This document shows positions 51,033 through 61,345 of a stretch of DNA of 64,000 nt, one piece after another. The stretch comes from Streptomyces ochraceiscleroticus (GTDB taxonomy: Bacteria > Actinomycetota > Actinomycetes > Streptomycetales > Streptomycetaceae), in the NCBI RefSeq assembly GCF_000720485.1, contig NZ_JOAX01000003.1:248001-312000 (forward strand). The letters run 5' to 3'. Every line of letters begins with the position of its first letter. Position 1 is the first letter of the stretch. The notes beneath the pieces were generated by a model that worked only from the letters and a program-made list of their open reading frames with translations, had not been told where the DNA came from and searched no databases. The position numbers were made by a program, and so were the translations under genes.

Positions 51033-53441
51033 TCACGCCGCCACCGGCACCTCCGGTGCGGCCGGCGCGGAGGCCGGGGTCAGGGCCAGGTCGAGGACCT
51101 GGCGGACGTCGGAGACCGGGTGGACGTCGAGCTTCTCCAGGATCTCGGCGGGGACGTCGTCCAGGTCCGCCTCGTTGCGCTTGGGGATGATCACCGTGGT
51201 GATCCCCGCGCGGTGCGCCGCGAGGAGCTTCTGCTTGACGCCGCCGATGGGCAGCACCCGGCCGGTGAGGGAGACCTCGCCGGTCATCGCCACGTCGGGC
51301 CGGACCTGACGCCCGCTGAGCAGCGAGGCCAGCGCCGTGGTCATGGTGATGCCCGCGCTCGGGCCGTCCTTGGGGACCGCGCCCGCCGGGACGTGCAGGT
51401 GCACGCCGCGCTCCTTCAGGTCGCCGACGGGCAGCTCCAGCTCCGCGCCGCGCGAGCGGAGGAAGGAGAGCGCGATGTGCGCCGACTCCTTCATCACGTC
51501 ACCGAGCTGGCCGGTGAGCTGGAGACCCGAGCCGCCGGTCTCGGCGTCGGCGAGCGACGCCTCGACGTACAGCACGTCGCCGCCCGCGCCGGTCACGGCC
51601 AGCCCGGTCACCACACCGGGCACCGCCGTGCGCCGCTCCTCCGGGTCCTGCGCGGCCTCCGGGACGTGGTGCGGCCGCCCGATCAGCGGGCGCAGCTCGT
51701 TCACGCCGACGGTGAAGGGGAGGTCCTGTTCGCCCAGTTCGTGCTTGGCCGCGATCTTGCGGAGCAGCCGGGCAATCGCGCGCTCCAGGTTCCGCACGCC
51801 CGCCTCGCGGGTGTACTCGCCGGCCAGCTTGCGCAGCGCGGCGTCCTCGATCACGACCTCGCCGGGCTCCAGGCCGGCCTTCTCGAGCTGGCGCGGGAGC
51901 AGGTGGTCGCGGGCGATGGTGACCTTCTCGTCCTCGGTGTAGCCGTCGAGGCGGACCAGGTCCATGCGGTCCAGGAGCGGCTCCGGGATGGCCTCCAGGA
52001 CGTTGGCCGTGGCGAGGAAGACCACGTCGGAGAGGTCGAGCTCGACCTCCAGGTAGTGGTCGCGGAAGGTGTGGTTCTGCGCCGGGTCGAGCACTTCGAG
52101 GAGCGCCGCGGCCGGGTCGCCGCGGAAGTCCGAGCCGACCTTGTCGATCTCGTCGAGGAGGACGACCGGGTTCATGGAGCCCGCCTCCTTGATGGCGCGG
52201 ACGATGCGGCCCGGCAGCGCGCCGACGTACGTACGCCGGTGGCCGCGGATCTCCGCCTCGTCCCGGACGCCGCCGAGCGCGACGCGGACGAACTTGCGGC
52301 CCATGGCGCGGGCCACGGACTCGCCGAGGGAGGTCTTGCCGACACCGGGCGGGCCGGTCAGGGCCAGCACGGCACCGCCGCGGCGGCCGCCGACCAGGCC
52401 GAGGCCGCGGTCCGCGCGGCGCTTGCGCACGGCCAGGTACTCGGTGATCCGCTCCTTCACGTCGTCCAGGCCCGCGTGGTCCGCGTCCAGGACGGCGCGG
52501 GCGCCCTTGATGTCGTACGCGTCCTCGGTGCGCTCCGTCCAGGGCAGCTCCAGGACGGTGTCCAGCCAGGTGCGGATCCAGGAGCCCTCCGGGCTCTGGT
52601 CGCTGGACCGCTCCAGCTTGTCGACCTCCTTCAGGGCCGCCTTGCGGACGTCCTCGGGCAGGTCGGCGGCCTCGACGCGGGCGCGGTAGTCGTCGCTCTC
52701 GTCGTCCGTGTCGCCGTTCAGCTCCGACAGTTCCTTGCGGACCGCCTCGAGCTGGCGACGCAGCAGGAACTCGCGCTGCTGCTTGTCGACGCCCTCCTGG
52801 ACGTCCTTGGCGATGGACTCGGCGACGTCCTGCTCGGCGAGGTGCTCGCGGAGCGCTTCGGTGGCGTCCTTCAGCCGGGCCACCGGGTCGGTGGTCTCCA
52901 GCAGCCGGACCTTCTGCTCGGTGGACAGGAAGGGGCTGTACCCGGAGTTGTCGGCGAGCTGGCCGACGTCCTCGATCTGCTGGACACGGTCCACGACCTG
53001 CCAGGCGCCGCGCTTGCGCAGCCAGCTCGTGGCAAGCGCCTTGTACTCCTTGACCAGCTCGGTGACGTGGCCGGGCACAGGTTCGGGGACGGTCTCCTCG
53101 ACCGTCGTGCCCTCCACCCAGAGGGCGGCGCCGGGCCCGGTCGTGCCGGAGCCGATCTTCACGCGCCCCAGGCCGCGGATCAGCGCGCCCGGGTCGCCGT
53201 CGGACAGCCGGCCGACCTGCTCGACCTTGCCGAGCGTGCCGATACCGGCGTAGGTGCCGTCGATGCGTGGAACGAGCAGCACCCGTGGCTTGTTACCGGG
53301 TGAGGCGGCGGCCTGCGCGGCCTCCACCGCGGCGCGTACGTCCGCGTCGGACAGGTCCAGTGGCACCACCATGCCCGGCAGGACGACCTCGTCGTCGAGG
53401 GGCAGCACGGGCAGGGTGAGCGGTGTGGACGTCGAAGCCAT
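51033..53441 (-). CDS. lon: ATP-dependent Lon protease
   Basis: An 802-residue Lon with the usual order: N-terminal substrate domain (~10-200; L-P-V-L-P-L-D-D-E-V-V-L-P), coiled coil, AAA+ ATPase with Walker A G-P-P-G-V-G-K-T-S and Walker B V-V-L-L-D-E-I-D, and C-terminal protease. The catalytic Ser is in K-D-G-P-S-A-G-I and the Lys in G-G-V-K-Q-K. ATG 53441 has GGGGAG upstream. An HspR-type HAIR-like box lies 22 bases before it, indicating heat-shock control. Confidence 0.96.
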   Translation of the reverse strand: MASTSTPLTLPVLPLDDEVVLPGMVVPLDLSDADVRAAVEAAQAAASPGNKPRVLLVPRIDGTYAGIGTLGKVEQVGRLSDGDPGALIRGLGRVKIGSGTTGPGAALWVEGTTVEETVPEPVPGHVTELVKEYKALATSWLRKRGAWQVVDRVQQIEDVGQLADNSGYSPFLSTEQKVRLLETTDPVARLKDATEALREHLAEQDVAESIAKDVQEGVDKQQREFLLRRQLEAVRKELSELNGDTDDESDDYRARVEAADLPEDVRKAALKEVDKLERSSDQSPEGSWIRTWLDTVLELPWTERTEDAYDIKGARAVLDADHAGLDDVKERITEYLAVRKRRADRGLGLVGGRRGGAVLALTGPPGVGKTSLGESVARAMGRKFVRVALGGVRDEAEIRGHRRTYVGALPGRIVRAIKEAGSMNPVVLLDEIDKVGSDFRGDPAAALLEVLDPAQNHTFRDHYLEVELDLSDVVFLATANVLEAIPEPLLDRMDLVRLDGYTEDEKVTIARDHLLPRQLEKAGLEPGEVVIEDAALRKLAGEYTREAGVRNLERAIARLLRKIAAKHELGEQDLPFTVGVNELRPLIGRPHHVPEAAQDPEERRTAVPGVVTGLAVTGAGGDVLYVEASLADAETGGSGLQLTGQLGDVMKESAHIALSFLRSRGAELELPVGDLKERGVHLHVPAGAVPKDGPSAGITMTTALASLLSGRQVRPDVAMTGEVSLTGRVLPIGGVKQKLLAAHRAGITTVIIPKRNEADLDDVPAEILEKLDVHPVSDVRQVLDLALTPASAPAAPEVPVAA

Positions 53442-53462
53442 GATCTCCCCTTCGGCAGGCAA

Positions 53463-53483
53463 GTTGAGCTGTACCCACTCAAT
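53463..53483. promoter_or_regulatory. HAIR-like HspR operator upstream of lon
   Basis: GTTGAGC, seven bases, then ACTCAAT. The HspR consensus is CTTGAGT-N7-ACTCAAG; 11 of 14 conserved positions match and the N7 spacing is exact. HspR control of lon is known in Streptomyces, so position and sequence agree. Confidence 0.75.
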
Positions 53484-53642
53484 GCTCGTGAGCCGGTGGA
53501 TGTTCCCAGGGGCTTGTTCGCTGTCAGCGATCAGACGCGGACGCGCGGTGCGAGGGCCGAAACGGCCGCGCGTACGGGACGTAAGGGCTCATAAAGTGGG
53601 GGCCCGTCCGGCATCCATCCCGACTCCGGAGGCCCCGCACCC

Positions 53643-54338
53643 ATGTCAGCCCTGTACGCCACCGACGAGACGCCCGTCACGCTGGAGCGCCGGAACGGGC
53701 CGTACGGTGAGGTGGTGCTGCGGCAGCGCGGGCCGCACTTCGAGATCATCGCCAACGGGTGCTTCCTGATGGACACCTCCGACGGTCGGTCGGAGCGGCT
53801 GCTGATCGACGCCGCGCTCGCCGCACTGCCCGCCGACCGCGCGCGGCCCTCCGTACTGATCGGCGGGCTGGGCGTCGGCTTCTCGCTGGCGCGCGCCGCC
53901 GCGGAGCCGCGGTGGGGCCGGATCGCGGTCGTCGAGCGCGAGGGCGCGGTCATCGACTGGCACCGCGAGGGGCCGCTGGCGGCGGTGTCGGGGCCGGCGC
54001 TGGCCGACCCGCGGACGGAGATCGTCCAGGCCGATCTGGTGGCGCACGTACGGGAGGGCGCGGGCGACGGGACGTACGACGCGCTCTGCCTGGACATCGA
54101 CAACGGCCCGGACTGGACCGTCACCGAGGACAACGGCGGCCTGTACTCCCCCGCCGGTCTCGCGGCTTGCCGGGACCGGCTGACGCCGGGCGGGGTGCTG
54201 GCCGTCTGGTCCGCGCAGCCCTCGCCCGCTTTTGAGGATGCGCTCCGGAATGCCGGATTCAGCGAGGTTCGCACCGAAGAGATCCCCGTTGTCCGAGGCG
54301 TCCCGGACGTGGTCCACCTCGCAGGGAAACGCGCGTAG
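53643..54338 (+). CDS. Spermidine-synthase-like methyltransferase-fold protein
   Basis: A 231-residue Rossmann-fold protein. V-L-I-G-G-L-G-V-G-F-S-L forms the nucleotide-binding loop, followed by I-A-V-V-E-R-E and D-A-L-C-L-D-I-D-N-G-P-D-W. It lacks the N-terminal domain of true spermidine synthases and is shorter, so polyamine synthesis is doubtful. It is monocistronic on the plus strand, with ATG at 53643. Confidence 0.75.
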   Translation: MSALYATDETPVTLERRNGPYGEVVLRQRGPHFEIIANGCFLMDTSDGRSERLLIDAALAALPADRARPSVLIGGLGVGFSLARAAAEPRWGRIAVVEREGAVIDWHREGPLAAVSGPALADPRTEIVQADLVAHVREGAGDGTYDALCLDIDNGPDWTVTEDNGGLYSPAGLAACRDRLTPGGVLAVWSAQPSPAFEDALRNAGFSEVRTEEIPVVRGVPDVVHLAGKRA

Positions 54339-54398
54339 CCGCGGGTCACATGGTGCCTTTACGCTGCTGCCAGCAGTATGCGACCAGTCAGTACAGCC

Positions 54399-54449
54399 GG
54401 TCAGCACAGCAGTACACCTAGTCAGTACTCCGGTACAGCAAGTCAGTAC
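54399..54449. repeat. 21-bp-spaced direct repeats upstream of the response regulator
   Basis: GGTCAGCAC (54399), AGTCAGTAC (54420) and AGTCAGTAC (54441) start exactly 21 bases apart, two helical turns. A further AGTCAGTAC is at 54386. They lie 34-97 bases before the response-regulator start. Helically phased direct repeats are typical OmpR-family operators, so autoregulation is likely. Confidence 0.6.
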
Positions 54450-54482
54450 GCGACCACGCACGGGGAAATTCAGGGGCGGGCG

Positions 54483-55223
54483 ATGGACCAGACTCAGACC
54501 ACCCACGGCGCCGCGGCGGCGGCCACGCCCGGCGCCCAGCGGCGGGTGCTCGTCGTCGAGGACGACCCGACGATCGTCGACGCCATCGCGGCCCGGCTGC
54601 GCGCCGAGGGCTTCCAGGTGCAGACCGCCGTCGACGGCCCGTCGGCCGTGGACACCGCCGAGGCGTGGCAGCCCGACCTGCTCGTCCTCGACATCATGCT
54701 GCCCGGCTTCGACGGCCTGGAGGTGTGCCGCCGGGTACAGGCCCAGCGGCCGGTCCCGGTGATGATGCTCACCGCGCGGGACGACGAGACGGACATGCTG
54801 GTGGGTCTCGGCGTCGGCGCCGACGACTACATGACCAAACCGTTCTCCATGCGCGAGCTGGCGGCGCGGGTGCACGTCCTGCTGCGCCGCGTCGAGCGGG
54901 CCGCGCTCGCCGCGCACACCCCGCGCAGCGGCATCCTGCGCCTGGGCGAGCTGGAGATCGACCACGCGCAGCGGCGGGTCCGGGTGCGCGGCGCCGACGT
55001 GCACCTCACCCCCACCGAGTTCGACCTGCTGGTCTGCCTCGCCAACACCCCGCGCGCCGTGCTCTCCCGTGAGCAGCTCCTCGCCGAGGTCTGGGACTGG
55101 GCGGACGCCTCCGGCACCCGTACGGTCGACAGCCACATCAAGGCGCTGCGCCGGAAGATCGGCGCCGAGCGGATCCGTACGGTGCACGGCGTCGGTTACG
55201 CCCTGGAGACCCCGCCGGCATGA
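54483..55223 (+). CDS. OmpR-family response regulator
   Basis: A 246-residue regulator. The receiver domain (~20-135) has the acidic pair E-D-D, phosphoacceptor Asp in V-L-D-I-M-L-P, and Lys in M-T-K-P-F-S. The C-terminal winged helix contains L-T-P-T-E-F-D-L-L and V-D-S-H-I-K-A-L-R-R-K. ATG 54483 has GGGG upstream; an ATG at 54378 would make the direct repeats coding. It overlaps the kinase gene by 4 bases. Confidence 0.93.
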   Translation: MDQTQTTHGAAAAATPGAQRRVLVVEDDPTIVDAIAARLRAEGFQVQTAVDGPSAVDTAEAWQPDLLVLDIMLPGFDGLEVCRRVQAQRPVPVMMLTARDDETDMLVGLGVGADDYMTKPFSMRELAARVHVLLRRVERAALAAHTPRSGILRLGELEIDHAQRRVRVRGADVHLTPTEFDLLVCLANTPRAVLSREQLLAEVWDWADASGTRTVDSHIKALRRKIGAERIRTVHGVGYALETPPA

Positions 55224-56335
55224 AGTCGCCCCTACCCCTGGCGCGTGAGCTGTGGCAGCGGGCCTGGGAGGCGATGCGCCCGCTCGATCCGTACCGCTCG
55301 GTCAAGGCGGCGCTCGGCGCGCTGGTCACCGTTTCGGTGATCATCACGACCCTGCTGGTCCTCGTCGCGTTCCACTCGGCGACGGAGCTGCGGGTCATCA
55401 CGGTCTTCTCGATCATCGCCTCGCTGCTGATCACCCAGTTCGTCGCGCAGGGGCTGACGGCCCCGCTGGACGAGATGACGGATGTGACCAGGGCGATGGC
55501 CGCCGGGGACTACACGCGGCGGGTGCAGGGCAGCCGCCGGGACGAGTTCGGCGAGCTGGCCGACGCCTTCAACACGATGGCCGCCGACCTGGAGGCGGTG
55601 GACACCCACCGCAAGGAACTGGTCGCCAACGTCTCGCACGAGCTGCGCACGCCGATCGCCGCGCTGCGCGCCGTGCTGGAGAACGTCGTCGACGGGGTCT
55701 CCGAGGCCGATCCGGAGACGATGCGCACCGCGCTGAGCCAGACCGAGCGGCTCGGCCGCCTGGTCGAGCACCTGCTGGACCTCTCCCGGCTGGACAACGG
55801 GGTCATCCCGCTGCACGCCCGCCGCTTCGAGGTCTGGCCCTATCTCTCCGGGGTGCTGAAGGAGGCCAACATGAGCCGCAGCGCCTCGACCCTGGCCGTC
55901 GGCTCCAGCCACCACAGCCGTACGGACGTCCATCTCCACCTGGACGTCTCGCCGCCGGAGCTGACCGCGCACGCGGACGCCGAGCGGCTGCACCAGGTCG
56001 TCGCCAACCTGATCGACAACGGCATCAAGCACTCCCCGCCGCACGGCCGGGTGACCGTGCGGGCGCGCCGCGGCGAGGGCCCCGGCAGCCTGGTCCTGGA
56101 GGTGCAGGACGAGGGGCCCGGCATCCCGGCGTCCGAGCGGCACCGGGTCTTCGAGCGGTTCAACCGCGGCGGCCCCGCGCCGTCCGGTCCGGGCACCGAC
56201 GGCGGCACGGGACTGGGCCTGGCGATCGCGCGCTGGGCGGTGGATCTGCACGGCGGGCGGATCGGAGTGGCCGAATCCCCGCGTGGCTGCCGTATCCGCG
56301 TCACCCTTCCGGGGACCGGTCAGCCCCATCCTTGA
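55220..56335 (+). CDS. Sensor histidine kinase
   Basis: A 371-residue kinase with two transmembrane helices close together (about 30-50 and 55-76), leaving almost no extracytoplasmic sensor domain, then HAMP (~77-130). The H-box is V-S-H-E-L-R-T-P-I, N-box N-L-I-D-N-G-I-K-H, and G-boxes D-E-G-P-G-I and G-L-G-L-A-I. The signal is probably membrane-borne. Translationally coupled to the response regulator. Confidence 0.93.
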   Translation: MKSPLPLARELWQRAWEAMRPLDPYRSVKAALGALVTVSVIITTLLVLVAFHSATELRVITVFSIIASLLITQFVAQGLTAPLDEMTDVTRAMAAGDYTRRVQGSRRDEFGELADAFNTMAADLEAVDTHRKELVANVSHELRTPIAALRAVLENVVDGVSEADPETMRTALSQTERLGRLVEHLLDLSRLDNGVIPLHARRFEVWPYLSGVLKEANMSRSASTLAVGSSHHSRTDVHLHLDVSPPELTAHADAERLHQVVANLIDNGIKHSPPHGRVTVRARRGEGPGSLVLEVQDEGPGIPASERHRVFERFNRGGPAPSGPGTDGGTGLGLAIARWAVDLHGGRIGVAESPRGCRIRVTLPGTGQPHP

Positions 56336-56596
56336 CGCCCCGTGACGTAGGGTCGGTGGTGGAACCACTCATTCGGGGTGTTCCCCGTGTCCCCACCGGG
56401 GGTGCGATGGCGATGCCCCCTACCCAGGTGCGAGCGAACTACGCTTGTTTCCCGCCATCTCGTTCCCCGAAACCCGCCGCCAAATGTGACGTGCGCGACG
56501 AGTACCCCTCCCGGACTGCAGCATCGGTCGACAGAGGCGTAGCCTTTATTCCCGCTGTCCACCACCTTTAGGAAGCGGAAGAGGGCGGTTGCCGCC

Positions 56597-59500
56597 GTGT
56601 CGCCACAGTCCCCCAACACCTCGAGTGCCTCGACCGACCAAGACGGGCAGGGTAAGAACCCTGCAGCCGGATTCGGTGCGAACGAGTGGCTCGTCGACGA
56701 GATCTACCAGCAGTACCTCCAGGACCCGAACTCGGTAGACCGAGCCTGGTGGGACTTCTTCGCCGACTACAAGCCGGGCGCACCGGTGACGTCGGGCACT
56801 CCAGCCGACGAGGCCAAGCCCACCGCGCCTGCCACCCCGGCCGCCGCACCTGCGGCTGCCGCCCCGGCAAAGGCCGAGGCCAAGCCCGCCGCCGCGAAGC
56901 CGGCGCCCGCGCAGCCCGCGCCGGCGAAGGCCGCCCCGGCCAAGGCCGACGCGAAGCCCTCCGGTGCAAGCACCGGCTCCACCGGAGCGGCTGGCGCCGC
57001 GCGCACTTCTGCCGCCGCTCCGAAGGCGGACGACAAGCCCGCCGAGGCGACCGAAGGCCCGGAGTACGTCACCCTGCGTGGCCCGGCCGCCGCCGTGGCG
57101 AAGAACATGAACGCCTCGCTGGAGCTGCCCACGGCCACGTCCGTGCGCGCCGTTCCCGTGAAGCTGCTGTTCGACAACCGCATCGTCATGAACAACCACC
57201 TCAAGCGCGCCCGCGGTGGGAAGGTCTCCTTCACCCACCTCATCGGGTACGCCATGGTGCAGGCGCTCAAGGCGATGCCCTCGATGAACTACTCGTTCAC
57301 CGAGAAGGACGGCAAGCCCACGCTGGTCAAGCCGGACCACATCAACCTCGGCCTCGCCATCGACCTGGTGAAGCCCAACGGTGACCGCCAGCTCGTCGTC
57401 GCGGCCATCAAGAAGGCCGAGACCCTCAGCTTCTTCGAGTTCTGGCAGGCGTACGAGGACATCGTCCGCCGCGCCCGGGTCGGCAAGCTGACGATGGAGG
57501 ACTTCACCGGCGTCACCGCGTCGCTGACGAACCCCGGCGGCATCGGCACCGTGCACTCCGTGCCGCGCCTGATGCCCGGCCAGGGCCTCATCATCGGCGT
57601 CGGCGCCATGGAGTACCCCGCGGAGTTCCAGGGCACCTCGCAGGACACCCTGAACAAGCTGGGCGTCTCCAAGGTCATGACGCTGACCAGCACGTACGAC
57701 CACCGCGTGATCCAGGGCGCCGCCTCCGGCGAGTTCCTGCGCATCATGAGCCAGCTGCTGCTCGGCGAGAACGACTTCTTCGACGACATCTTCAAGTCGC
57801 TGCGGATTCCGTACGAGCCGGTGCGCTGGCTGAAGGACATCGACGTCAGCCACGACGACGACGTCTCCAAGGCGGCCCGGGTCTTCGACCTGATCCACGC
57901 CTACCGGGTGCGCGGCCACGTCATGGCCGACACGGACCCGCTGGAGTACAAGCAGCGCAAGCACGCCGACCTGGACATCACCGAGCACGGCCTCACGCTC
58001 TGGGACCTGGAGCGCGAGTTCGCGGTCGGCGGCTTCTCCGGCAAGTCGATGATGAAGCTGCGCGACATCCTCGGCGTGCTGCGCGACTCGTACTGCCGCA
58101 CCACCGGCATCGAGTACATGCACATCCAGGACCCCAAGCAGCGCAAGTGGCTGCAGGACCGCCTGGAGCGCCCGCACACCCCGCCGGAGCGCGAGGAGCA
58201 GCTGCGCATCCTGCGCCGGCTGAACTCCGCCGAGGCGTTCGAGACCTTCCTGCAGACGAAGTACGTCGGCCAGAAGCGCTTCTCGCTGGAGGGCGGCGAG
58301 TCCGTCATCCCGATGCTGGACGCGGTCATCGACTCCGCTGCCGAGTCGCGGCTGGACGAGGTCGTCATCGGCATGGCCCACCGCGGCCGGCTGAACGTCC
58401 TCGCCAACATCGTCGGCAAGTCCTACGCGCAGATCTTCCGCGAGTTCGAGGGCAACCTCGACCCGAAGTCGATGCACGGCTCCGGCGACGTGAAGTACCA
58501 CCTGGGCGCCGAGGGCACCTTCACCGGTCTCGACGGCGAGCAGATCAAGGTCTCGCTGGCCGCCAACCCCTCGCACCTCGAAGCGGTCGACCCGATCGTC
58601 GAGGGCATCGCCCGCGCCAAGCAGGACATCATCGGCAAGGGCGGCACGGACTTCACGGTCCTGCCGGTCCAGCTCCACGGTGACGCGGCGTTCGCCGGCC
58701 AGGGCGTGGTCGCCGAGACGCTGAACATGTCGCAGCTGCGCGGCTACCGCACCGGCGGCACGGTGCACATCGTCATCAACAACCAGGTCGGCTTCACCGC
58801 CGCGCCGGAGTCGGCCCGCTCCTCCATGTACGCCACGGACGTGGCCCGCATGATCGAGGCGCCGATCTTCCACGTGAACGGTGACGACCCGGAGGCCGTG
58901 GTGCGCGTCGCGCGGCTCGCCTTCGAGTTCCGCCAGGCGTTCAACAAGGACGTCGTCATCGACCTGATCTGCTACCGCCGCCGCGGTCACAACGAGTCGG
59001 ACAACCCGGCCTTCACCCAGCCGCTGATGTACGACCTGATCGACAAGAAGCGCTCGGTGCGCAAGCTCTACACCGAGTCCCTCATCGGTCGCGGCGACAT
59101 CACGCTGGAGGAGGCCGAGCAGGCGCTGCAGGACTTCCAGGGCCAGCTGGAGAAGGTCTTCACGGAGGTCCGCGAGGCCACCACGACGCCGATGGCGCCC
59201 GAGGTCCCGCAGCCGCAGGCCGAGTTCCCGGTCCACGTGGACACCGCGGTCTCCCAGGAGGTCGTCAAGCGGATCGCCGAGTCCCAGGTCAACATCCCCG
59301 ACCGGGTCACCGTCCACCCGCGTCTGCTGCCCCAGCTGCAGCGCCGCGCGGCCATGGTCGAGGACGGCACGATCGACTGGGGCATGGGCGAGACCCTGGC
59401 CTTCGGCTCGCTGCTGATGGAGGGCACCCCGGTCCGGCTCGCCGGCCAGGACTCCCGCCGCGGCACCTTCGGCCAGCGCCACGCGGTCCTCATCGACCGC

Positions 59501-60421
59501 GAGACGGGCAACGACTACACGCCGCTGCTGTACCTCTCCGAGGACCAGGCGCGGTTCAACGTGTACGACTCGCTCCTCTCCGAGTACGCGGCGATGGGCT
59601 TCGAGTACGGCTACTCGCTGGCCCGTCCCGAGTCCCTCGTGATGTGGGAGGCGCAGTTCGGTGACTTCGTCAACGGCGCGCAGACCGTCGTGGACGAGTT
59701 CATCTCCTCCGCCGAGCAGAAGTGGGGCCAGACCTCCGGCGTCACGCTGCTCCTGCCGCACGGCTACGAGGGCCAGGGCCCGGACCACTCCTCGGCCCGC
59801 ATCGAGCGCTTCCTCCAGCTGTGCGCGCAGAACAACATGACCGTCGCGATGCCGACGCTCCCCTCCAACTACTTCCACCTGCTGCGCTGGCAGGTGCACA
59901 ACCCGCACCACAAGCCGCTCGTCGTCTTCACCCCGAAGTCGATGCTGCGTCTGAAGGCCGCGGCGTCGAAGACGGAGGAGTTCACCACCGGCGGCTTCCG
60001 CCCGGTGATCGGCGACAGCACGGTCGACGCGAACGCCGTGCAGAAGATCATCTTCTGCTCCGGCAAGGTCTACTACGACCTGGAGGCCGAGCGGCAGAAG
60101 CGCGGTGCGAACGACGTCGCGCTCGTCCGCATCGAGCGGCTGTACCCGCTGCCGGGCAAGGAGCTGCAGGCGGAGATCGCCAAGTTCCCGAACGCCGGCA
60201 AGTTCCTGTGGGTCCAGGAGGAGCCCGCCAACCAGGGCGCCTGGCCGTTCCTCGGCCTGAACCTGATCGACCACCTGGACCTGGCGGTCGGCGCCGACAT
60301 CCCGCACGGCGAGCGTCTGCGCCGCATCTCGCGGCCGCACTCCTCGTCGCCGGCCGTCGGCTCCGCCAAGCGCCACCAGGCCGAGCAGGCCCAGCTCATC
60401 GCGGAGGCGTTCGACGCCTGA
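56597..60421 (+). CDS. kgd: Multifunctional 2-oxoglutarate decarboxylase/dehydrogenase E1-E2 (Kgd/SucA)
   Basis: A 1274-residue actinomycete Kgd from GTG 56597. The N-terminal E1o helix ([11 protein letters not shown]) is followed by an Ala/Pro/Lys linker (~75-140), an acyltransferase domain (~155-390) with Y-D-H-R-V-I-Q-G-A, and a thiamine-diphosphate E1 with G-D-A-A-F-A-G-Q-G and V-I-N-N-Q. It converts 2-oxoglutarate in the TCA cycle. The 261-base upstream region has a TAGCCT hexamer near 56543 and a GGTGG/ACCAC-type small dyad near 56356; neither is strong. A reverse-strand 1304-residue frame over it is a shadow. Confidence 0.96.
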   Translation: MSPQSPNTSSASTDQDGQGKNPAAGFGANEWLVDEIYQQYLQDPNSVDRAWWDFFADYKPGAPVTSGTPADEAKPTAPATPAAAPAAAAPAKAEAKPAAAKPAPAQPAPAKAAPAKADAKPSGASTGSTGAAGAARTSAAAPKADDKPAEATEGPEYVTLRGPAAAVAKNMNASLELPTATSVRAVPVKLLFDNRIVMNNHLKRARGGKVSFTHLIGYAMVQALKAMPSMNYSFTEKDGKPTLVKPDHINLGLAIDLVKPNGDRQLVVAAIKKAETLSFFEFWQAYEDIVRRARVGKLTMEDFTGVTASLTNPGGIGTVHSVPRLMPGQGLIIGVGAMEYPAEFQGTSQDTLNKLGVSKVMTLTSTYDHRVIQGAASGEFLRIMSQLLLGENDFFDDIFKSLRIPYEPVRWLKDIDVSHDDDVSKAARVFDLIHAYRVRGHVMADTDPLEYKQRKHADLDITEHGLTLWDLEREFAVGGFSGKSMMKLRDILGVLRDSYCRTTGIEYMHIQDPKQRKWLQDRLERPHTPPEREEQLRILRRLNSAEAFETFLQTKYVGQKRFSLEGGESVIPMLDAVIDSAAESRLDEVVIGMAHRGRLNVLANIVGKSYAQIFREFEGNLDPKSMHGSGDVKYHLGAEGTFTGLDGEQIKVSLAANPSHLEAVDPIVEGIARAKQDIIGKGGTDFTVLPVQLHGDAAFAGQGVVAETLNMSQLRGYRTGGTVHIVINNQVGFTAAPESARSSMYATDVARMIEAPIFHVNGDDPEAVVRVARLAFEFRQAFNKDVVIDLICYRRRGHNESDNPAFTQPLMYDLIDKKRSVRKLYTESLIGRGDITLEEAEQALQDFQGQLEKVFTEVREATTTPMAPEVPQPQAEFPVHVDTAVSQEVVKRIAESQVNIPDRVTVHPRLLPQLQRRAAMVEDGTIDWGMGETLAFGSLLMEGTPVRLAGQDSRRGTFGQRHAVLIDRETGNDYTPLLYLSEDQARFNVYDSLLSEYAAMGFEYGYSLARPESLVMWEAQFGDFVNGAQTVVDEFISSAEQKWGQTSGVTLLLPHGYEGQGPDHSSARIERFLQLCAQNNMTVAMPTLPSNYFHLLRWQVHNPHHKPLVVFTPKSMLRLKAAASKTEEFTTGGFRPVIGDSTVDANAVQKIIFCSGKVYYDLEAERQKRGANDVALVRIERLYPLPGKELQAEIAKFPNAGKFLWVQEEPANQGAWPFLGLNLIDHLDLAVGADIPHGERLRRISRPHSSSPAVGSAKRHQAEQAQLIAEAFDA

Positions 60422-60446
60422 GCCACCGGCGTCGCAGTACCTGAAA

Positions 60447-60486
60447 GGGCGGGGCCCCACCGGATCACTCCGGTGGGGCCCCGCCC
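60447..60486. terminator. Strong bidirectional hairpin terminator after kgd
   Basis: Two perfect 17-base arms, GGGCGGGGCCCCACCGG and its complement, enclose a 6-base loop. It lies 25 bases past the kgd stop and 17 bases from the converging lipase stop. Confidence 0.9.
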
Positions 60487-60503
60487 GTATGTCCGGGCCG
60501 GCG

Positions 60504-61187
60504 TCAGCCGTTGACCATGTCCCGGGTCTGGGCGTAGACGGTGGCGTCGGTGAGCAGGGCGTTGTGACTCAGGCAGGCGGTGCGCGTGTTGGCCGCGCCG
60601 GCCAGCGAGACGCTGCTGTCGGGGTTGATGACGGTGTCGCACGGCGACCACCAGGTCGCGTAGCGGGGGCTGCCGGGCGTCTCGTCCCCGGCGTTCAGGG
60701 CGGTCAGGAAGTCGGAGCCGATCCGCATCTCGCCGCACGAGGTGTCGGCGCAGGTATTGGCCGAGTCGGTGCCGTGGTTGGGGCCGCCGAGCGACACCCA
60801 GGCGTCGATCTTCGCCGCGCCGCCGAGGTTCTTGGCGTAGTAGCGCGAGGAGAGGCCGCCCATGGAGTGGGTGACGATGTCGACCTGGGACGCTCCGGTC
60901 GCGGCGAGCAGCCGGTCGACCTCGGTGGCCAGCTGCTGTGCGGTGGTGGCGTTGGACTGACGCGAGTCGTAGCTCCACTGGTCCAGGTACCCGGCCGGCC
61001 AGCCGTCGGTGCGGAAGCGTCCTGCCATGGTGTCCCAGTTGGCGCCGCTGCCGGACCAGCCGTGGACGAAAAGGACCGGGTGACTGGCGGAGGTGAAGCC
61101 CGAGCCGCCGGCCGCTTCGGCTTGAGCGGGCGCGTGCAGGGCGAACAGCAGGCCGGCGAGCACGGCCATGAGCGGTGTCTTCTTCAC
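60504..61187 (-). CDS. Secreted lipase/esterase
   Basis: A 227-residue exported alpha/beta hydrolase. The signal peptide (M-K-K-T-P-L then hydrophobic core) ends near A-Q-A-E-A-A. The mature part starts with P-V-L-F-V-H-G-W, has the nucleophile elbow T-H-S-M-G-G, and L-S-H-N-A-L for the catalytic His. Several cysteines (T-C-A-D-T-S-C, S-P-C-D) suggest disulfides. It resembles small Streptomyces and Bacillus LipA-type lipases. Confidence 0.9.
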   Translation of the reverse strand: MKKTPLMAVLAGLLFALHAPAQAEAAGGSGFTSASHPVLFVHGWSGSGANWDTMAGRFRTDGWPAGYLDQWSYDSRQSNATTAQQLATEVDRLLAATGASQVDIVTHSMGGLSSRYYAKNLGGAAKIDAWVSLGGPNHGTDSANTCADTSCGEMRIGSDFLTALNAGDETPGSPRYATWWSPCDTVINPDSSVSLAGAANTRTACLSHNALLTDATVYAQTRDMVNG

Positions 61188-61249
61188 GTGTCCTCACGGA
61201 TGCAGGGAAGGGGGAGGGGAAGCACCGGTGCGTGTGGGGAGGGCGCTTC

Positions 61250-61280
61250 AGGCTACTGCCGGGTAATCCTGGATCGTCAA
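61250..61280 (-). promoter_or_regulatory. Weak candidate promoter for the lipase gene
   Basis: On the minus strand TTGACG (61275-61280) is followed 19 bases later by TAGCCT (61250-61255), about 60 bases before the lipase ATG. Spacing is long, so this is tentative. Confidence 0.3.
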
Positions 61281-61345
61281 GACGCGTGCACTTGTCATGT
61301 CCACAACTTTCTTCGCCGCATCTCCGCCGCCGGGCGCAGGTCCCT

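Noticed and set aside
56546..60460. 1304-residue open frame on the minus strand opposite kgd
   Set aside because: It is the antisense shadow of a well-supported enzyme gene; its translation is valine/leucine/arginine-rich low complexity without motifs, caused by the GC-rich third positions of kgd.
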